A stretch of DNA of 64,000 nt from Anderseniella sp963700885. GTDB lineage: Bacteria; Pseudomonadota; Alphaproteobacteria; Rhizobiales; Aestuariivirgaceae. The stretch covers positions 416,616 through 480,615 of the forward strand of contig CAVOZJ010000002.1 of assembly GCA_963700885.1 (NCBI GenBank). Direction: 5' to 3'. The first letter of the stretch is position 1. Every line of letters starts with the position of its first letter. The notes beneath the pieces were generated by a model. The model was not told where the DNA came from. It saw only the letters and a list, made by a program, of their open reading frames with translations, and did not search any database. Both the position numbers and the translations under genes were made by a program. Shown in pieces: positions 55,868 through 63,923 of this stretch.

Positions 55868-56244
55868 GAATTGTCCTCCTCTCGGGTTGATGCAGGTCCA
55901 GTGTCCAGTAAAAAGGCAAGCAAATCGAACTGATCCTGCCAGTATTGCGTGTACCTGTTGAGCCAAACGGCTGCGTCATAAAGCGGGCCGGTTTCGATAC
56001 GGCAACGGCTGATACGGCCGCTGCGTTGCTGTTGCACCAGGCCCGCCCGCACGAGGACCTGGATGTGCCGGGAGACCGCCTGCAGCGAAATGTCAAAGCC
56101 AGCCGCAATCTCCGAAACCAGCAATTCGCGCTCGGCAATCATCTCCAGTATGACGCGTCGAACCGGATCAGACAGGGCAGAAAACACGGCGTCGAGACGA
56201 TGTCCGGAAATGTCAGTCACATTGGAAGGCAGGGGTTCAGTCAT
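55864..56244 (-). CDS. ArsR-family transcriptional repressor
   Basis: A 126-aa winged-helix repressor. The helix-turn-helix reads FSALSDPVRRVILEMI, LVSEIAAGFDISLQAVSRHI and LVRAGLVQQQRSGRIS. No metal-binding Cys pair is seen, so it is of the non-metal ArsR type often paired with SRPBCC or DUF899 genes. ATG 56244 (MTEPLPSN) is the start. Two copies of ATCAAC-N6-GTTGAT lie just upstream, most likely its own operators. Confidence 0.9.
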   Translation of the reverse strand: MTEPLPSNVTDISGHRLDAVFSALSDPVRRVILEMIAERELLVSEIAAGFDISLQAVSRHIQVLVRAGLVQQQRSGRISRCRIETGPLYDAAVWLNRYTQYWQDQFDLLAFLLDTGPASTREEDNS

Positions 56245-56254
56245 GCCGTAAACT

Positions 56255-56291
56255 ATCAACCATTCAGTTGATAATCAACCGATATGTTGAT
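56255..56291. promoter_or_regulatory. Two tandem ArsR-type operators
   Basis: ATCAAC-N6-GTTGAT occurs twice, at 56255-56272 and 56274-56291, with centres 19 bp apart and each dyad perfect. They start 10 bp upstream of the arsR ATG and lie in the divergent promoter toward the SnoaL-like gene. The likely ligand is the neighbouring ArsR protein. Confidence 0.7.
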
Positions 56292-56431
56292 TAAAAACTT
56301 AAGCCGGAAAAAATACCGGACTGCGATCATCATCACACCTATTCTTGTACGTATCCCGGCTTGCTCCTGTTCGATTGCTGCTGCTATGACGGGCCACAGA
56401 CTTGCAAGCAAAAAGCCAGGGCAACAACGAC

Positions 56432-56842
56432 ATGACTGCAGCAGCGACACGAAAACTGATCAACCGCTATTACTCGGCCTTCAATGCCCGCGATACGGAC
56501 GCCATGCTGGATTTGCTGGGACCGGGCTTTGTCCATGATGTAAGTCAGGGCGAGCGGCGCAGGGGCAGGAAGAAGTTTGCCGAGTTCCTGGCCCACATGC
56601 ACACCTGTTATGATGAACATCTCAGTGATATTGTAGTCATGAGTTCAACCGACGGGACACGCGCTGCAGCCGAGTTCAGGCTCAAGGGCAGGTATCTTTC
56701 AACCGACGAAGGATTGCCGCCTGCTACAGGTCAGACCTACAAGCTGACGGTTGGCGCGTTCTTTGATGTCAGGAATGGCCGGATAACCCGTGTGTCCACT
56801 CACTACAGCCTGCCTGAGTGGACCCGGCAGGTCGCCGGTTGA
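56432..56842 (+). CDS. SnoaL/NTF2-like small protein
   Basis: A 136-aa single-domain NTF2-fold protein (ketosteroid-isomerase/SnoaL type): INRYYSAFNARDTDAMLDLLG at the N-terminus, then an FFDVRNGRITRVSTHYSLPEW strand near the end. Function not predictable; such domains bind or isomerise small hydrophobic molecules. ATG 56432 is preferred to the earlier frame start at 56402. The GNAT gene follows after 3 nt, so they are in one operon. Confidence 0.82.
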   Translation: MTAAATRKLINRYYSAFNARDTDAMLDLLGPGFVHDVSQGERRRGRKKFAEFLAHMHTCYDEHLSDIVVMSSTDGTRAAAEFRLKGRYLSTDEGLPPATGQTYKLTVGAFFDVRNGRITRVSTHYSLPEWTRQVAG

Positions 56843-56845
56843 GCC

Positions 56846-57436
56846 ATGAAAATTTCCGTAAAGTCTCTGTCCGGGGCTGATTGTGACTCCGCAATCCCGG
56901 CTCTGGCAGAACTTCGTATCAAGGTGTTTCGCGCCTGGCCGTATCTTTATGATGGGAATCTGGCATACGAGGCGAGATATCTCGCCCGTTTCAGGGATGC
57001 AGACCGGGCATTTCTGGCAGCGGCTTTTCATGACAGTACGATTGTAGGAGCCGCGACCGCAGCGCCCATGGCCGGCGAGGCGGCGGAGTTCCGCAAACCG
57101 TTTGAAGATGCCGGAATTGACGTGTCGCGAATTTTTTATTTTGCTGAAAGTCTCCTGCTGCCGGATTTTCGCGGGCGAGGTCTGGGTCACAGGTTTTTTG
57201 ATGCCCGGGAAGAATACGCCAGATCCTTTGGTGATTACTCTCATACTGCATTTTGTGGCGTAGTCCGGCCGGATCACCACCCGTTGAAACCGCGTGACTA
57301 CCGTCCGCTTGACGGGTTCTGGCGCAAGCGTGGATATGAGAAACTGGCTGGCGTCACCACGTCATATTCCTGGAAAGATGTGGGTGAAGTCGCGGAGACC
57401 ACCAAGACCATGCAGTTCTGGATGAAGCAATTATGA
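56846..57436 (+). CDS. GNAT-family N-acetyltransferase
   Basis: A 196-aa acyltransferase. The acetyl-CoA pyrophosphate loop is LLPDFRGRGLGHRFFDARE, preceded by a beta4 strand (RIFYFAESLLL) and followed by the C-terminal HPLKPRDYRPLDGFWRKRGY motif. Its stop overlaps the nitrilase gene start by 4 nt. In other bacteria GNAT and nitrilase-type domains are fused into one protein, so these two probably work together. Confidence 0.88.
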   Translation: MKISVKSLSGADCDSAIPALAELRIKVFRAWPYLYDGNLAYEARYLARFRDADRAFLAAAFHDSTIVGAATAAPMAGEAAEFRKPFEDAGIDVSRIFYFAESLLLPDFRGRGLGHRFFDAREEYARSFGDYSHTAFCGVVRPDHHPLKPRDYRPLDGFWRKRGYEKLAGVTTSYSWKDVGEVAETTKTMQFWMKQL

Positions 57437-58341
57437 CCGGCATGTACAAGATCGCTGCCGCCCAGTATCCGCTCGACGAATTGAATTCTGAAGGTGAGTA
57501 TGAAGCCAAGATTACCCGTTGGGTCGAGGAAGCTGCTGGCGAGGGAGCTGAGCTGCTGGTGTTTCCGGAATATGGCGCGATGGAGCTTGCATCGCTAGCC
57601 GGTGCCGATGTTGCGGCGGACCTGCAAGGTGCAATTGGTGCTGTTTCAGAACGTCTGCCACTGCAGGCCGAAATACACAGTCGACTGGCCAGGAAGCATG
57701 GTGTAACCATTGTCGCTGCGTCCGGGCCGCAAAGACACGAAGACGGAAGTGCGACCAATGTTGCGCGGATATTCGCCAGGTCCGGAAAGCAGGGCGAATA
57801 CCACAAATTGATGATGACGCCCTGGGAACGCGATCCGTGGAACATTTCTTCAGGCCACCGTGAAGGATTGACGGTTTTTGAGGTAGACGGCGCCAAAATT
57901 GGTCTGGTGATCTGCTATGATATCGAATTCCCGCTTATTTCGAGGGCGCTGGCGGAAGCCGGTGCCCAGATCATTGTTGCTCCTTCCAACACCGAAACCG
58001 AGCATGGATACTGGCGGGTTCGTACCGGGTGCCTGGCACGGGCGCTCGAAAATCAGATATATACGGTGCATTCACCCACGGTGGGTGCTGCCGGCTGGTG
58101 TCCGCCGGTTGCAATGAATGTGGGTGCCGCAGGCGTATTCAGCGCTTCCGACCATGGTTTTCCTGCCGGCGGGGTGCTGGCTATCGGCGAAATGAACCGG
58201 CCGCAATGGGTATATGCGACAATTGATGTGGAGTTACTTGCCCGCCTGCGCAACACTGGCGGCGTGCAGACCTACAACCACTGGCCGGAACAGCCGGGAG
58301 CCTCGCTGCTGCCCCGGGTAAGAAACGTATCGTTGATCTGA
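57433..58341 (+). CDS. Carbon-nitrogen hydrolase (nitrilase superfamily)
   Basis: A 302-aa C-N hydrolase with the Glu-Lys-Cys triad visible: Glu in LLVFPEYGAM, Lys in EYHKLMMTPWE, and the nucleophile Cys in GLVICYDIEFP. Members cut amides or nitriles, including omega-amidase and deaminated glutathione amidase activities. The substrate is unknown. Translationally coupled to the GNAT gene, and 11 nt before the carbonic anhydrase. Confidence 0.92.
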   Translation: MTGMYKIAAAQYPLDELNSEGEYEAKITRWVEEAAGEGAELLVFPEYGAMELASLAGADVAADLQGAIGAVSERLPLQAEIHSRLARKHGVTIVAASGPQRHEDGSATNVARIFARSGKQGEYHKLMMTPWERDPWNISSGHREGLTVFEVDGAKIGLVICYDIEFPLISRALAEAGAQIIVAPSNTETEHGYWRVRTGCLARALENQIYTVHSPTVGAAGWCPPVAMNVGAAGVFSASDHGFPAGGVLAIGEMNRPQWVYATIDVELLARLRNTGGVQTYNHWPEQPGASLLPRVRNVSLI

Positions 58342-58352
58342 GGAAACGAAAA

Positions 58353-59000
58353 ATGGTGAGCGGACAATTTCCCAACCGGTTGAAACAGGGATACGCCAGT
58401 TTTCGGTCAGGCCGTTTTACTGCTGAACAGCAGCGCTATGTCAAGCTGGCCAAGGCGGGTCAGAGGCCAACCATCATGATCATCGCCTGTTGTGATTCCC
58501 GGGCAGCGCCGGAAACGGTCTTTGACGCCAGTCCCGGCGAGGTGTTTGTGGTTCGCAATGTAGCCAACCTGGTGCCGCCCTATGCACCTGACGGCAAACA
58601 CCATTCTACCTCGGCCGCGCTTGAATTCGGAGTTCTGCAGTTGGGCGTAAAGCACATCGTCATCATGGGGCATGGCCGGTGCGGGGGTATTTCGGCTGTT
58701 GTAAACAATTCAGGCCCGTTGACCAGCGGCGACTTTATTGGACAATGGCTGACCCAGATCCGGGATCTGACGCAGCTTGTAAAACGCGATGACGAACATT
58801 CCGATCACCAGCATCTGGCCAATGTGGAGCGAGCCAATGTAGAACATTCGCTGGCGAACTTGCGGACTTTTCCGTGGATTCGTCATCGCGAGCAGCATGA
58901 CGAACTCAGCGTACACGGGGCATGGTTTGATATAGCCCTTGGAGAGTTGCATGTGCTTGATGATCGCGCCGGTGAGTGGGCGCTGCTGGAAAGCTCTTAA
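58353..59000 (+). CDS. Beta-class carbonic anhydrase
   Basis: A 215-aa beta-carbonic anhydrase. Zinc ligands are Cys in IACCDSRAAPETVF and His plus Cys in IVIMGHGRCGG, with the catalytic Asp-Arg dyad of CDSR. VFVVRNVANLVPPY is the dimer-interface signature. It interconverts CO2 and bicarbonate in the cytosol, linking to carboxylation reactions such as the bicarbonate-using CarB. Last gene of the SnoaL-GNAT-nitrilase-CA run. Confidence 0.95.
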   Translation: MVSGQFPNRLKQGYASFRSGRFTAEQQRYVKLAKAGQRPTIMIIACCDSRAAPETVFDASPGEVFVVRNVANLVPPYAPDGKHHSTSAALEFGVLQLGVKHIVIMGHGRCGGISAVVNNSGPLTSGDFIGQWLTQIRDLTQLVKRDDEHSDHQHLANVERANVEHSLANLRTFPWIRHREQHDELSVHGAWFDIALGELHVLDDRAGEWALLESS

Positions 59001-59142
59001 AGTTCGCGGTCAGCCTCTCGCATCGCAGAATTGGTACGCGATGATGGTTGCCAAGCACTCCACAAGTAGACATCATCAGCCTTCACCAAGCCTGATGCAG
59101 GCCGGTAAAGGCGAAATTCAGCCGTCGTAATACCGGGGGACC

Positions 59143-59207
59143 AAACGGGGGAGGCCTCCCTGTTCCCCGTTTAAGCGGCCCGCGCTCCGGTTGTGCCGGA
59201 GCGCGGG
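59143..59207. terminator. Two consecutive strong hairpins after carbonic anhydrase
   Basis: AAACGGGG (59143-59150) pairs with CCCCGTTT (59165-59172), enclosing GGGAGGCCTCCC. The second stem is perfect over 12 bp: CCCGCGCTCCGG (59179-59190) with CCGGAGCGCGGG (59196-59207), then TTT. Probable end of the carbonic anhydrase transcript. It could also mark the insertion point of the IS110-family element, which often prefers palindromes. Confidence 0.55.
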
Positions 59208-59241
59208 TTTGCATAGGTATTATACATAACGTAATTCCGGC

Positions 59242-59317
59242 GGTCACTCTCCTGGGCTTATAATACGGGGCCGCGATTTAGGCGCCGCAATAGGCCACGA
59301 CAAAGAGGAGAGTGACC
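59242..59317 (+). promoter_or_regulatory. Inverted repeat covering the transposase ribosome-binding site
   Basis: GGTCACTCTCCT (59242-59253) is a perfect 12-bp complement of AGGAGAGTGACC (59306-59317), which contains the Shine-Dalgarno AGGAG and abuts the ATG at 59318. A -10-like TATAAT is at 59259-59264, inside the loop. If transcription begins upstream of 59242, the RBS would be hidden; if it starts within the loop, the RBS would be free. Confidence 0.65.
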
Positions 59318-60358
59318 ATGATGGAGTATGTCGGATTGGATGTTTCGAAGGAAGAGACGAGTTTTTGTGTGAAGGATTGTGCAGGCAAGGTCCTTGCTTC
59401 GGGCAAGGTTGCCAGCGATCCACAGGCGCTGTTTGAAGGCTTGCGCGAGCATTGCCTTTGCCCGGACACGATTGTGATGGAAACCGGCAGCCTGTCGAAC
59501 TGGCTTGCGCGTGAACTTTTGCATCTTGGTCTGAAGGTTGATGTGATTGATGCGCGCCAGGCCCATGCGGTATTGCGATTGCAGGATAACAAGACGGATG
59601 CCAATGATGCAGCAGTTCTTGCTGACCTGGCGCGCACCGGATTCTGCCGCCAGATCCATGTAAAGAGCGATAAGGCGAGCAGGATGCGTGTACTGCTGAA
59701 GGCCCGCGATCATATGGTTGGCCAGCATCGCAGCCGGCAGAATACGATCCGCGGCCTGCTCGCCAGCCTGGGACACCGCCTGCCGAAGGGTGCGGGCAAG
59801 TTTGCCCGGCGGGTTAAGGCGGTTCTGGACAACCATCGCGACCTGGCGGTGATCTTTGATCCCATGCTGGATGAGATGGCGGCCTTGCAGAAAAGCATTG
59901 AAGAGCTTGACCGGGCGGTAGCCGCTGCGGCCAAACACAGCGCTGCGTGCCGGTTGCTGATGAGTGCACCGGGGGTTGGCCCGGTCGCATCTGTGGCCTT
60001 TGCAGCGACCATGGATGATCCTGCCCGTTTTGCCAAATCGCGCAGTGTCGGGGCCTATCTTGGTCTCACCTCGCGGCGCCTTCAGTCAGGCGAGATGGAC
60101 TATAGCGGGCGAATATCCAGGCATGGAGATAAAATGCTGCGGGCTTTGCTGTATGGTGCGGCCAACAGCTTCCTGAGTGTTGTGCACCGGGCTCATCCGC
60201 TCAAGGACTGGGCGCGCCGGGTGAAAAGGCGGTCCAGCCACAAGAAAGCTGTTGTGGCGCTGGCCCGCAAAATGGCCATCATCCTGCACCGCATGCTGAT
60301 CACCGGCGAGGCTTTCAGATGGCCGAAGGAAAATCAAAAGGAGGCTTTCAGCGCATAA
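59318..60358 (+). CDS. IS110-family transposase (DEDD recombinase)
   Basis: A 346-aa IS110-type recombinase, apparently full length. The N-terminal RuvC-like DEDD domain contains YVGLDVSKEETSF (first Asp), VMETGSLSNWLA (Glu) and NKTDANDAAVLADLAR (paired Asp). The C-terminal Tnp20 domain has MSAPGVGPVASVAFAATM with the catalytic Ser region and SVGAYLGLTSRRLQSGEMDY then GRISRHGDKMLR. In characterised relatives, a bridge or seek RNA encoded in the flank guides target and donor choice. ATG 59318 is chosen because AGAGGAG lies 7 nt upstream. Confidence 0.95.
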   Translation: MMEYVGLDVSKEETSFCVKDCAGKVLASGKVASDPQALFEGLREHCLCPDTIVMETGSLSNWLARELLHLGLKVDVIDARQAHAVLRLQDNKTDANDAAVLADLARTGFCRQIHVKSDKASRMRVLLKARDHMVGQHRSRQNTIRGLLASLGHRLPKGAGKFARRVKAVLDNHRDLAVIFDPMLDEMAALQKSIEELDRAVAAAAKHSAACRLLMSAPGVGPVASVAFAATMDDPARFAKSRSVGAYLGLTSRRLQSGEMDYSGRISRHGDKMLRALLYGAANSFLSVVHRAHPLKDWARRVKRRSSHKKAVVALARKMAIILHRMLITGEAFRWPKENQKEAFSA

Positions 60359-60383
60359 CATTCAGAATCAGCCGGAAACCGCG

Positions 60384-60600
60384 CCACCTGACAAGGTGGG
60401 CGGGGCGTCCCGCCGGGACGACAGGCCGAAGTCAAACCCGTTCATCTGGGTGCATGCAAGGAAGTCATGTCTTCTGAGAATGCGTCTTATACATTGGGAA
60501 GCTTCGTCTCTTTAGGGCATTATCGTGAAGCGAGCCAGCTCACAAAACTGGCAAAGACTTCGTAGACAACCCTGACCCAGCAAGGATGCCTGCCCAGGAG
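60384..60600 (+). ncRNA. Candidate guide (seek/bridge) RNA region of the IS110-family element
   Basis: Immediately after the transposase stop, CCACCT/AGGTGG (60384-60399) and GGCGGG/CCCGCC (60399-60414) form consecutive stems, followed by about 190 nt without a gene. IS1111-group elements place their guide RNA in the right end, so this is the most likely location. The alternative is the left flank 59208-59317, as in IS110 proper. RNA boundaries are not determined and the guide loops were not identified. Confidence 0.3.
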
Positions 60601-60628
60601 GGCTTGACGGATACAACGGAATTAGACA

Positions 60629-60889
60629 ACCAGATCCCAGTAACAGCGACCCATTTCACCGGAGCGATTTTTTCCGCCGGCAAGACGCGTGTCGCGCTGT
60701 GGTACATTTACCACAAGCGGCGCGCAACGTAGCCGGCGGGAAAAAGCGCCCGGCCCTCCGGGTGGGTCATAGCGGCCCATCGGGTGCGTTGCATTGCTTG
60801 CCCGATGCACCGCATCGCGCTGCGCACCGCGCCTGCCCGAGTGAACCGCTATGATCCCATGAAATGAGTCGCTGTTACCGAGATCTGGT
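60629..60889 (+). repeat. MITE-like element, copy 2
   Basis: Nearly the same sequence and orientation as 54794-55058. The ends are imperfect inverted repeats, three mismatches in about 30, left ACCAGATCCCAGTAAC, right GTTACCGAGATCTGGT. The internal palindrome reads GTGGTACATTTACCAC with its stem preserved. It lies between the IS110-family right end and the SIMPL gene, 35 nt from that stop codon. The left end is more damaged than the right. Confidence 0.75.
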
Positions 60890-60923
60890 ATTACTCAATT
60901 TGCCATGTGATATTCACCTGCAT

Positions 60924-61631
60924 TTAAATCGACTGTTGACCCTCGGCAACGGGAACGGAAGCAGCTGCTGCAGATTCAAATGCGGCGTTGCGGGCTACGG
61001 GTTGCGGCTGATGTGGGCCACCTGCTTCACTGATTGACAGTACCTTGCCCAGGGATACACCTGCTGCCTCAGCATATAGTTCAGCGCGTTCGCGGGCTTC
61101 GGCCACTGCCAGCTTGCGGGCCTGGTTGCGCAGGGGCGCCGGTTCGGCGATCGAAAAATTCAGACCGTTCATCTGGTTGACGCCGGATGACACGACCACA
61201 TCGAGCATCTGACCGAGATCTGCAAGCTTGCGAACAATCACTGTGACTGTATTTGACACCGTGTATCCGACAATCCTTGGAGGCTCCTGTTCGCCGTTAC
61301 TGGCACGTTTTGCGTATACATACCTGGGTTGAACTGAAAAGTTCGAGGTCTGAATGTCGGTTTTTGCAACACCGGAAGATTCAATTGCCTGCAACACGCT
61401 TGCCATGGACTTGTTGCTGAGTGTCAGGGCTTCGCGGGCAGTCGTGGCTTCAGACACGACGCCTGCGGAAATGACCGCCATATCAGGTGTTGCCTTGACT
61501 TCGGCCTGGCCGGTCAGCGACAGGGTGCGTTGAGGAATTTGCGGCGTGGTCTGGGCGAATACGGGACTTGTCAACAGTGCGGCCAGCGTGAGCAGACCGG
61601 CAAAGGTCAGGTTGTTCTTGTGTACGGACAT
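60924..61631 (-). CDS. SIMPL domain (DUF541) exported protein
   Basis: A 235-aa exported protein from ATG 61631 (MSVHKNNLTFAG) with a signal peptide ending SPVFA. The mature domain is SIMPL/DUF541: RTLSLTGQAEVKATPDMAVISAGVVSEA at the start, GVAKTDIQTSNFSVQPRY in the middle, and LAVAEARERAELYAEAAGVSLGKVLSI near the end. Function is poorly defined; relatives include the periplasmic stress protein YggE. The frame extends to 61697 but lacks signal-peptide character there. Confidence 0.88.
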   Translation of the reverse strand: MSVHKNNLTFAGLLTLAALLTSPVFAQTTPQIPQRTLSLTGQAEVKATPDMAVISAGVVSEATTAREALTLSNKSMASVLQAIESSGVAKTDIQTSNFSVQPRYVYAKRASNGEQEPPRIVGYTVSNTVTVIVRKLADLGQMLDVVVSSGVNQMNGLNFSIAEPAPLRNQARKLAVAEARERAELYAEAAGVSLGKVLSISEAGGPHQPQPVARNAAFESAAAASVPVAEGQQSI

Positions 61632-61760
61632 GGGGCAGGGTCGCCTTTGTACAGGTGGGAGGGCTTGTTCGTCCGACTGTATCGCGAAATAGGGCAAAAG
61701 TCAGGTTACCATGCCGGGTTGCAGCCGGTTACCGGAATGGAACAGTAGATCAACTGATGT

Positions 61761-62288
61761 TCAGGGGCTGGAGACAAATTTCTCCACAGCTTTGGCAAGT
61801 CCGTCCCAGTCGGTAAACTCCCGGGCTTCGTTGACACGAAAGTCGTCGCGATCGCTGAATACGACATGTTCCAGAATTTGTTGCTGAAAGTAGTCATACT
61901 CGTCGCTTCTCACGGCACCTGCAACAGTCAGGCTGTGAGCAGGGGTCCAGCCGGTACGGTCGATGAAATCAGCGACGTAGTTGTTGGCATCAGTGATTTT
62001 TTCGTCAAAGGCGGCTGCCAGGCTTACAGATATGAACATGGCCGGCTTTGCCGAAAGTACCTTCCTGCTTGCCGCGACGAAAACCTCGATCTCGTTTTGA
62101 TGCCTGTCCTGATGGACTGATGCGGCTACGATGAAGGCGTCAAAGTCATCTGGATGAACGTGGAGTCGTTTTCGCGCCGTATCCAGCAACTCAGCCTTAT
62201 GTCCCAGACCGGCGAGCTGGCTGGCGATGGTTTTGCAAACCTTGCGGGTTTGCCCTTCAGTTGTCGCATAGGCGATCAGTATCTTCAT
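61761..62288 (-). CDS. Flavodoxin-domain protein (HemG-like)
   Basis: A 175-aa flavodoxin-like protein. ILIAYATTEGQTRKVCKTIA is the FMN phosphate-binding loop. The AFIVAASVHQDRHQNEIEVFV region and FIDRTGWTP match HemG-type menaquinone-dependent protoporphyrinogen oxidase, although the HemG long chain insert is not confirmed. Either it oxidises protoporphyrinogen IX, downstream of the HemF product, or it serves as a general flavodoxin. Monocistronic on the minus strand. Confidence 0.8.
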   Translation of the reverse strand: MKILIAYATTEGQTRKVCKTIASQLAGLGHKAELLDTARKRLHVHPDDFDAFIVAASVHQDRHQNEIEVFVAASRKVLSAKPAMFISVSLAAAFDEKITDANNYVADFIDRTGWTPAHSLTVAGAVRSDEYDYFQQQILEHVVFSDRDDFRVNEAREFTDWDGLAKAVEKFVSSP

Positions 62289-62498
62289 GACACACCTCCA
62301 GCGGGATCGTAGACAGAAGCAATCGTTGCATCAACGGGGTAGGGGCGAATTGATTGAGATCAATGTGCCTTTCACGGGCCAGATATCCGGCGAAAGGCGC
62401 TGCTGCTGATCATGCGTCAGTTCGACTGCTGGCATAAGCGGTAAGTATGGGTATCGTTGCCAGATGTACAGGACAGTCACAGCACGGGACGCGCGACA

Positions 62499-63785
62499 AT
62501 GATTGGCAGGCACGGACATGCTTTGCCTGCCGATCACGCCGACCGCCTGCCACTGAACAACGAGGTTCATGCGCGACCGCCGGAGGCCTTGCCGGGCAGG
62601 GTGCGGCTTACCTATCTGGTATTGTTCGGGGAACTGGACATGGCGCCATTGGCCGATCTGTGTGATCGCTACGGCGTGCTTCCGCCGGTGGCTGGCGCTG
62701 ATCATTTCAGTGCTGACCTTGGTCCATTCCGGCTGAAATGGGAACGTCACACGGAGTTTACCCGCTACTGGTTTTTTGTCCCGGCAAGAGGTGCGGGGAA
62801 CCTGTTTGGCATTACTGCGCTTGAAGCGGTGCCGCAGGACTGGTTGCAGACCCTGGCAGGCGAGATTTTGGTCGCCAACCATGTTGAGATGCTGCCTTTG
62901 CCCGCGAGAAAGCCGGATGAGGACAAGTTGTCGAGGGAACACTTTGGCGGGAACCCGATGGTTGGTGCTGAAATCGCAGGCGGTCTTGGCCGGGCGTTCA
63001 CGGATTTTCGCATTCACGCGGACGGCTTTGGCCGCATGCTGATTTTTGACAATGCCATGAGCCAGCGCCAGCGCGGGCGAACGGTACAGCGGCTGCTGGA
63101 AATTGACACCTATCGTGTTCTGGCATTGCTGACGTTGCCGGTGGCGCGAAAGCTGATGCCGGTCCTGACTGAATTTGAAAGCGAGTTGAGCGAAATTACC
63201 GCCGCCATGAGGAGTGCAGATGAAACAGACGAGCCGCAGTTGCTGGACCGCCTGACATTGTTGCATGCAGATGTGGTGCGCGAGCATACGGCAAGTCAGT
63301 TCCGGTTTTCTGCGGCACGCGCTTATGCCGGGCTTGTTGGCCTTCGGATTTCGGAACTGCGCGAGAATCGTATTGAAGGCCTGCAATTGTTTGCCGAGTT
63401 TACCGAGCGCCGGCTGTCTCCGGCAATGCGTACCTGCGAGGCTGCATCCAGGCGCCTGTCCGACACGTCAGAACGCGTTGCAAGGGCAACGCAATTATTG
63501 TCAACACGCGTTGACATCAGCCGTGAACGGCAGAACCAGGCGCTTCTGGAGAGCATGAACAACCGCGCCAGGCTGCAGTTACGGTTGCAGGAAACCGTTG
63601 AAGGACTGTCGATAGCCGCCATCACCTATTACATAGTTGGTCTGGTGGGCTATGCCGCGAAAGGCGCCAGGGCGGCTGGTGTCTTGCCGGCCAGCCCGGA
63701 TGTCATTACGGCGCTCGCCATCCCGATTGTGTTGCTGGTGGTCGCCATGGGTGTTCGCCGCGTGAGAAAATCGGTCACCGGTTAG
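62499..63785 (+). CDS. DUF3422-family membrane protein
   Basis: A 428-aa protein of the DUF3422 family. The start LPLNNEVHARPPEAL is the family signature. The middle is an alpha-rich region (FRIHADGFGRMLIFDN, QRGRTVQRLLEIDTYRVLALL), followed by a coiled coil and two C-terminal hydrophobic segments (LSIAAITYYIVGLVGYAA and VITALAIPIVLLVVAMGV). Function unknown. ATG 62499 (MIGRHGHAL) is preferred to the frame from 62457. Confidence 0.88.
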   Translation: MIGRHGHALPADHADRLPLNNEVHARPPEALPGRVRLTYLVLFGELDMAPLADLCDRYGVLPPVAGADHFSADLGPFRLKWERHTEFTRYWFFVPARGAGNLFGITALEAVPQDWLQTLAGEILVANHVEMLPLPARKPDEDKLSREHFGGNPMVGAEIAGGLGRAFTDFRIHADGFGRMLIFDNAMSQRQRGRTVQRLLEIDTYRVLALLTLPVARKLMPVLTEFESELSEITAAMRSADETDEPQLLDRLTLLHADVVREHTASQFRFSAARAYAGLVGLRISELRENRIEGLQLFAEFTERRLSPAMRTCEAASRRLSDTSERVARATQLLSTRVDISRERQNQALLESMNNRARLQLRLQETVEGLSIAAITYYIVGLVGYAAKGARAAGVLPASPDVITALAIPIVLLVVAMGVRRVRKSVTG

Positions 63786-63923
63786 TGCGCTGGCTCGCGA
63801 ATTTGCTGTTTGCCTGTTGCGGTTTTTACAGATTTCAATAATACATGCACCGTTCGCCAATAGAGCGATCATCCTTTCAGGTTGTCCAGCCAACAGGCTG
63901 ATATGGAAGGTGATTCATATGGT

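Larger units (their letters stand above)
59208..60628 (+). mobile_element. IS110-family insertion sequence (approximate limits)
   Basis: The element spans the DEDD transposase gene and structured non-coding flanks on both sides. The left limit lies after the hairpin ending at 59207, and the right limit before the MITE copy 2 start. No terminal inverted repeats or target duplication are obvious, as is normal for IS110/IS1111. Left non-coding stretch is about 110 bp, right about 270 bp. Exact ends were not determined. Confidence 0.7.

Noticed and set aside
59143..59207. Hairpins as terminal inverted repeats of the IS
   Set aside because: No matching inverted copy exists on the right side; a transcription terminator or target palindrome is more likely.
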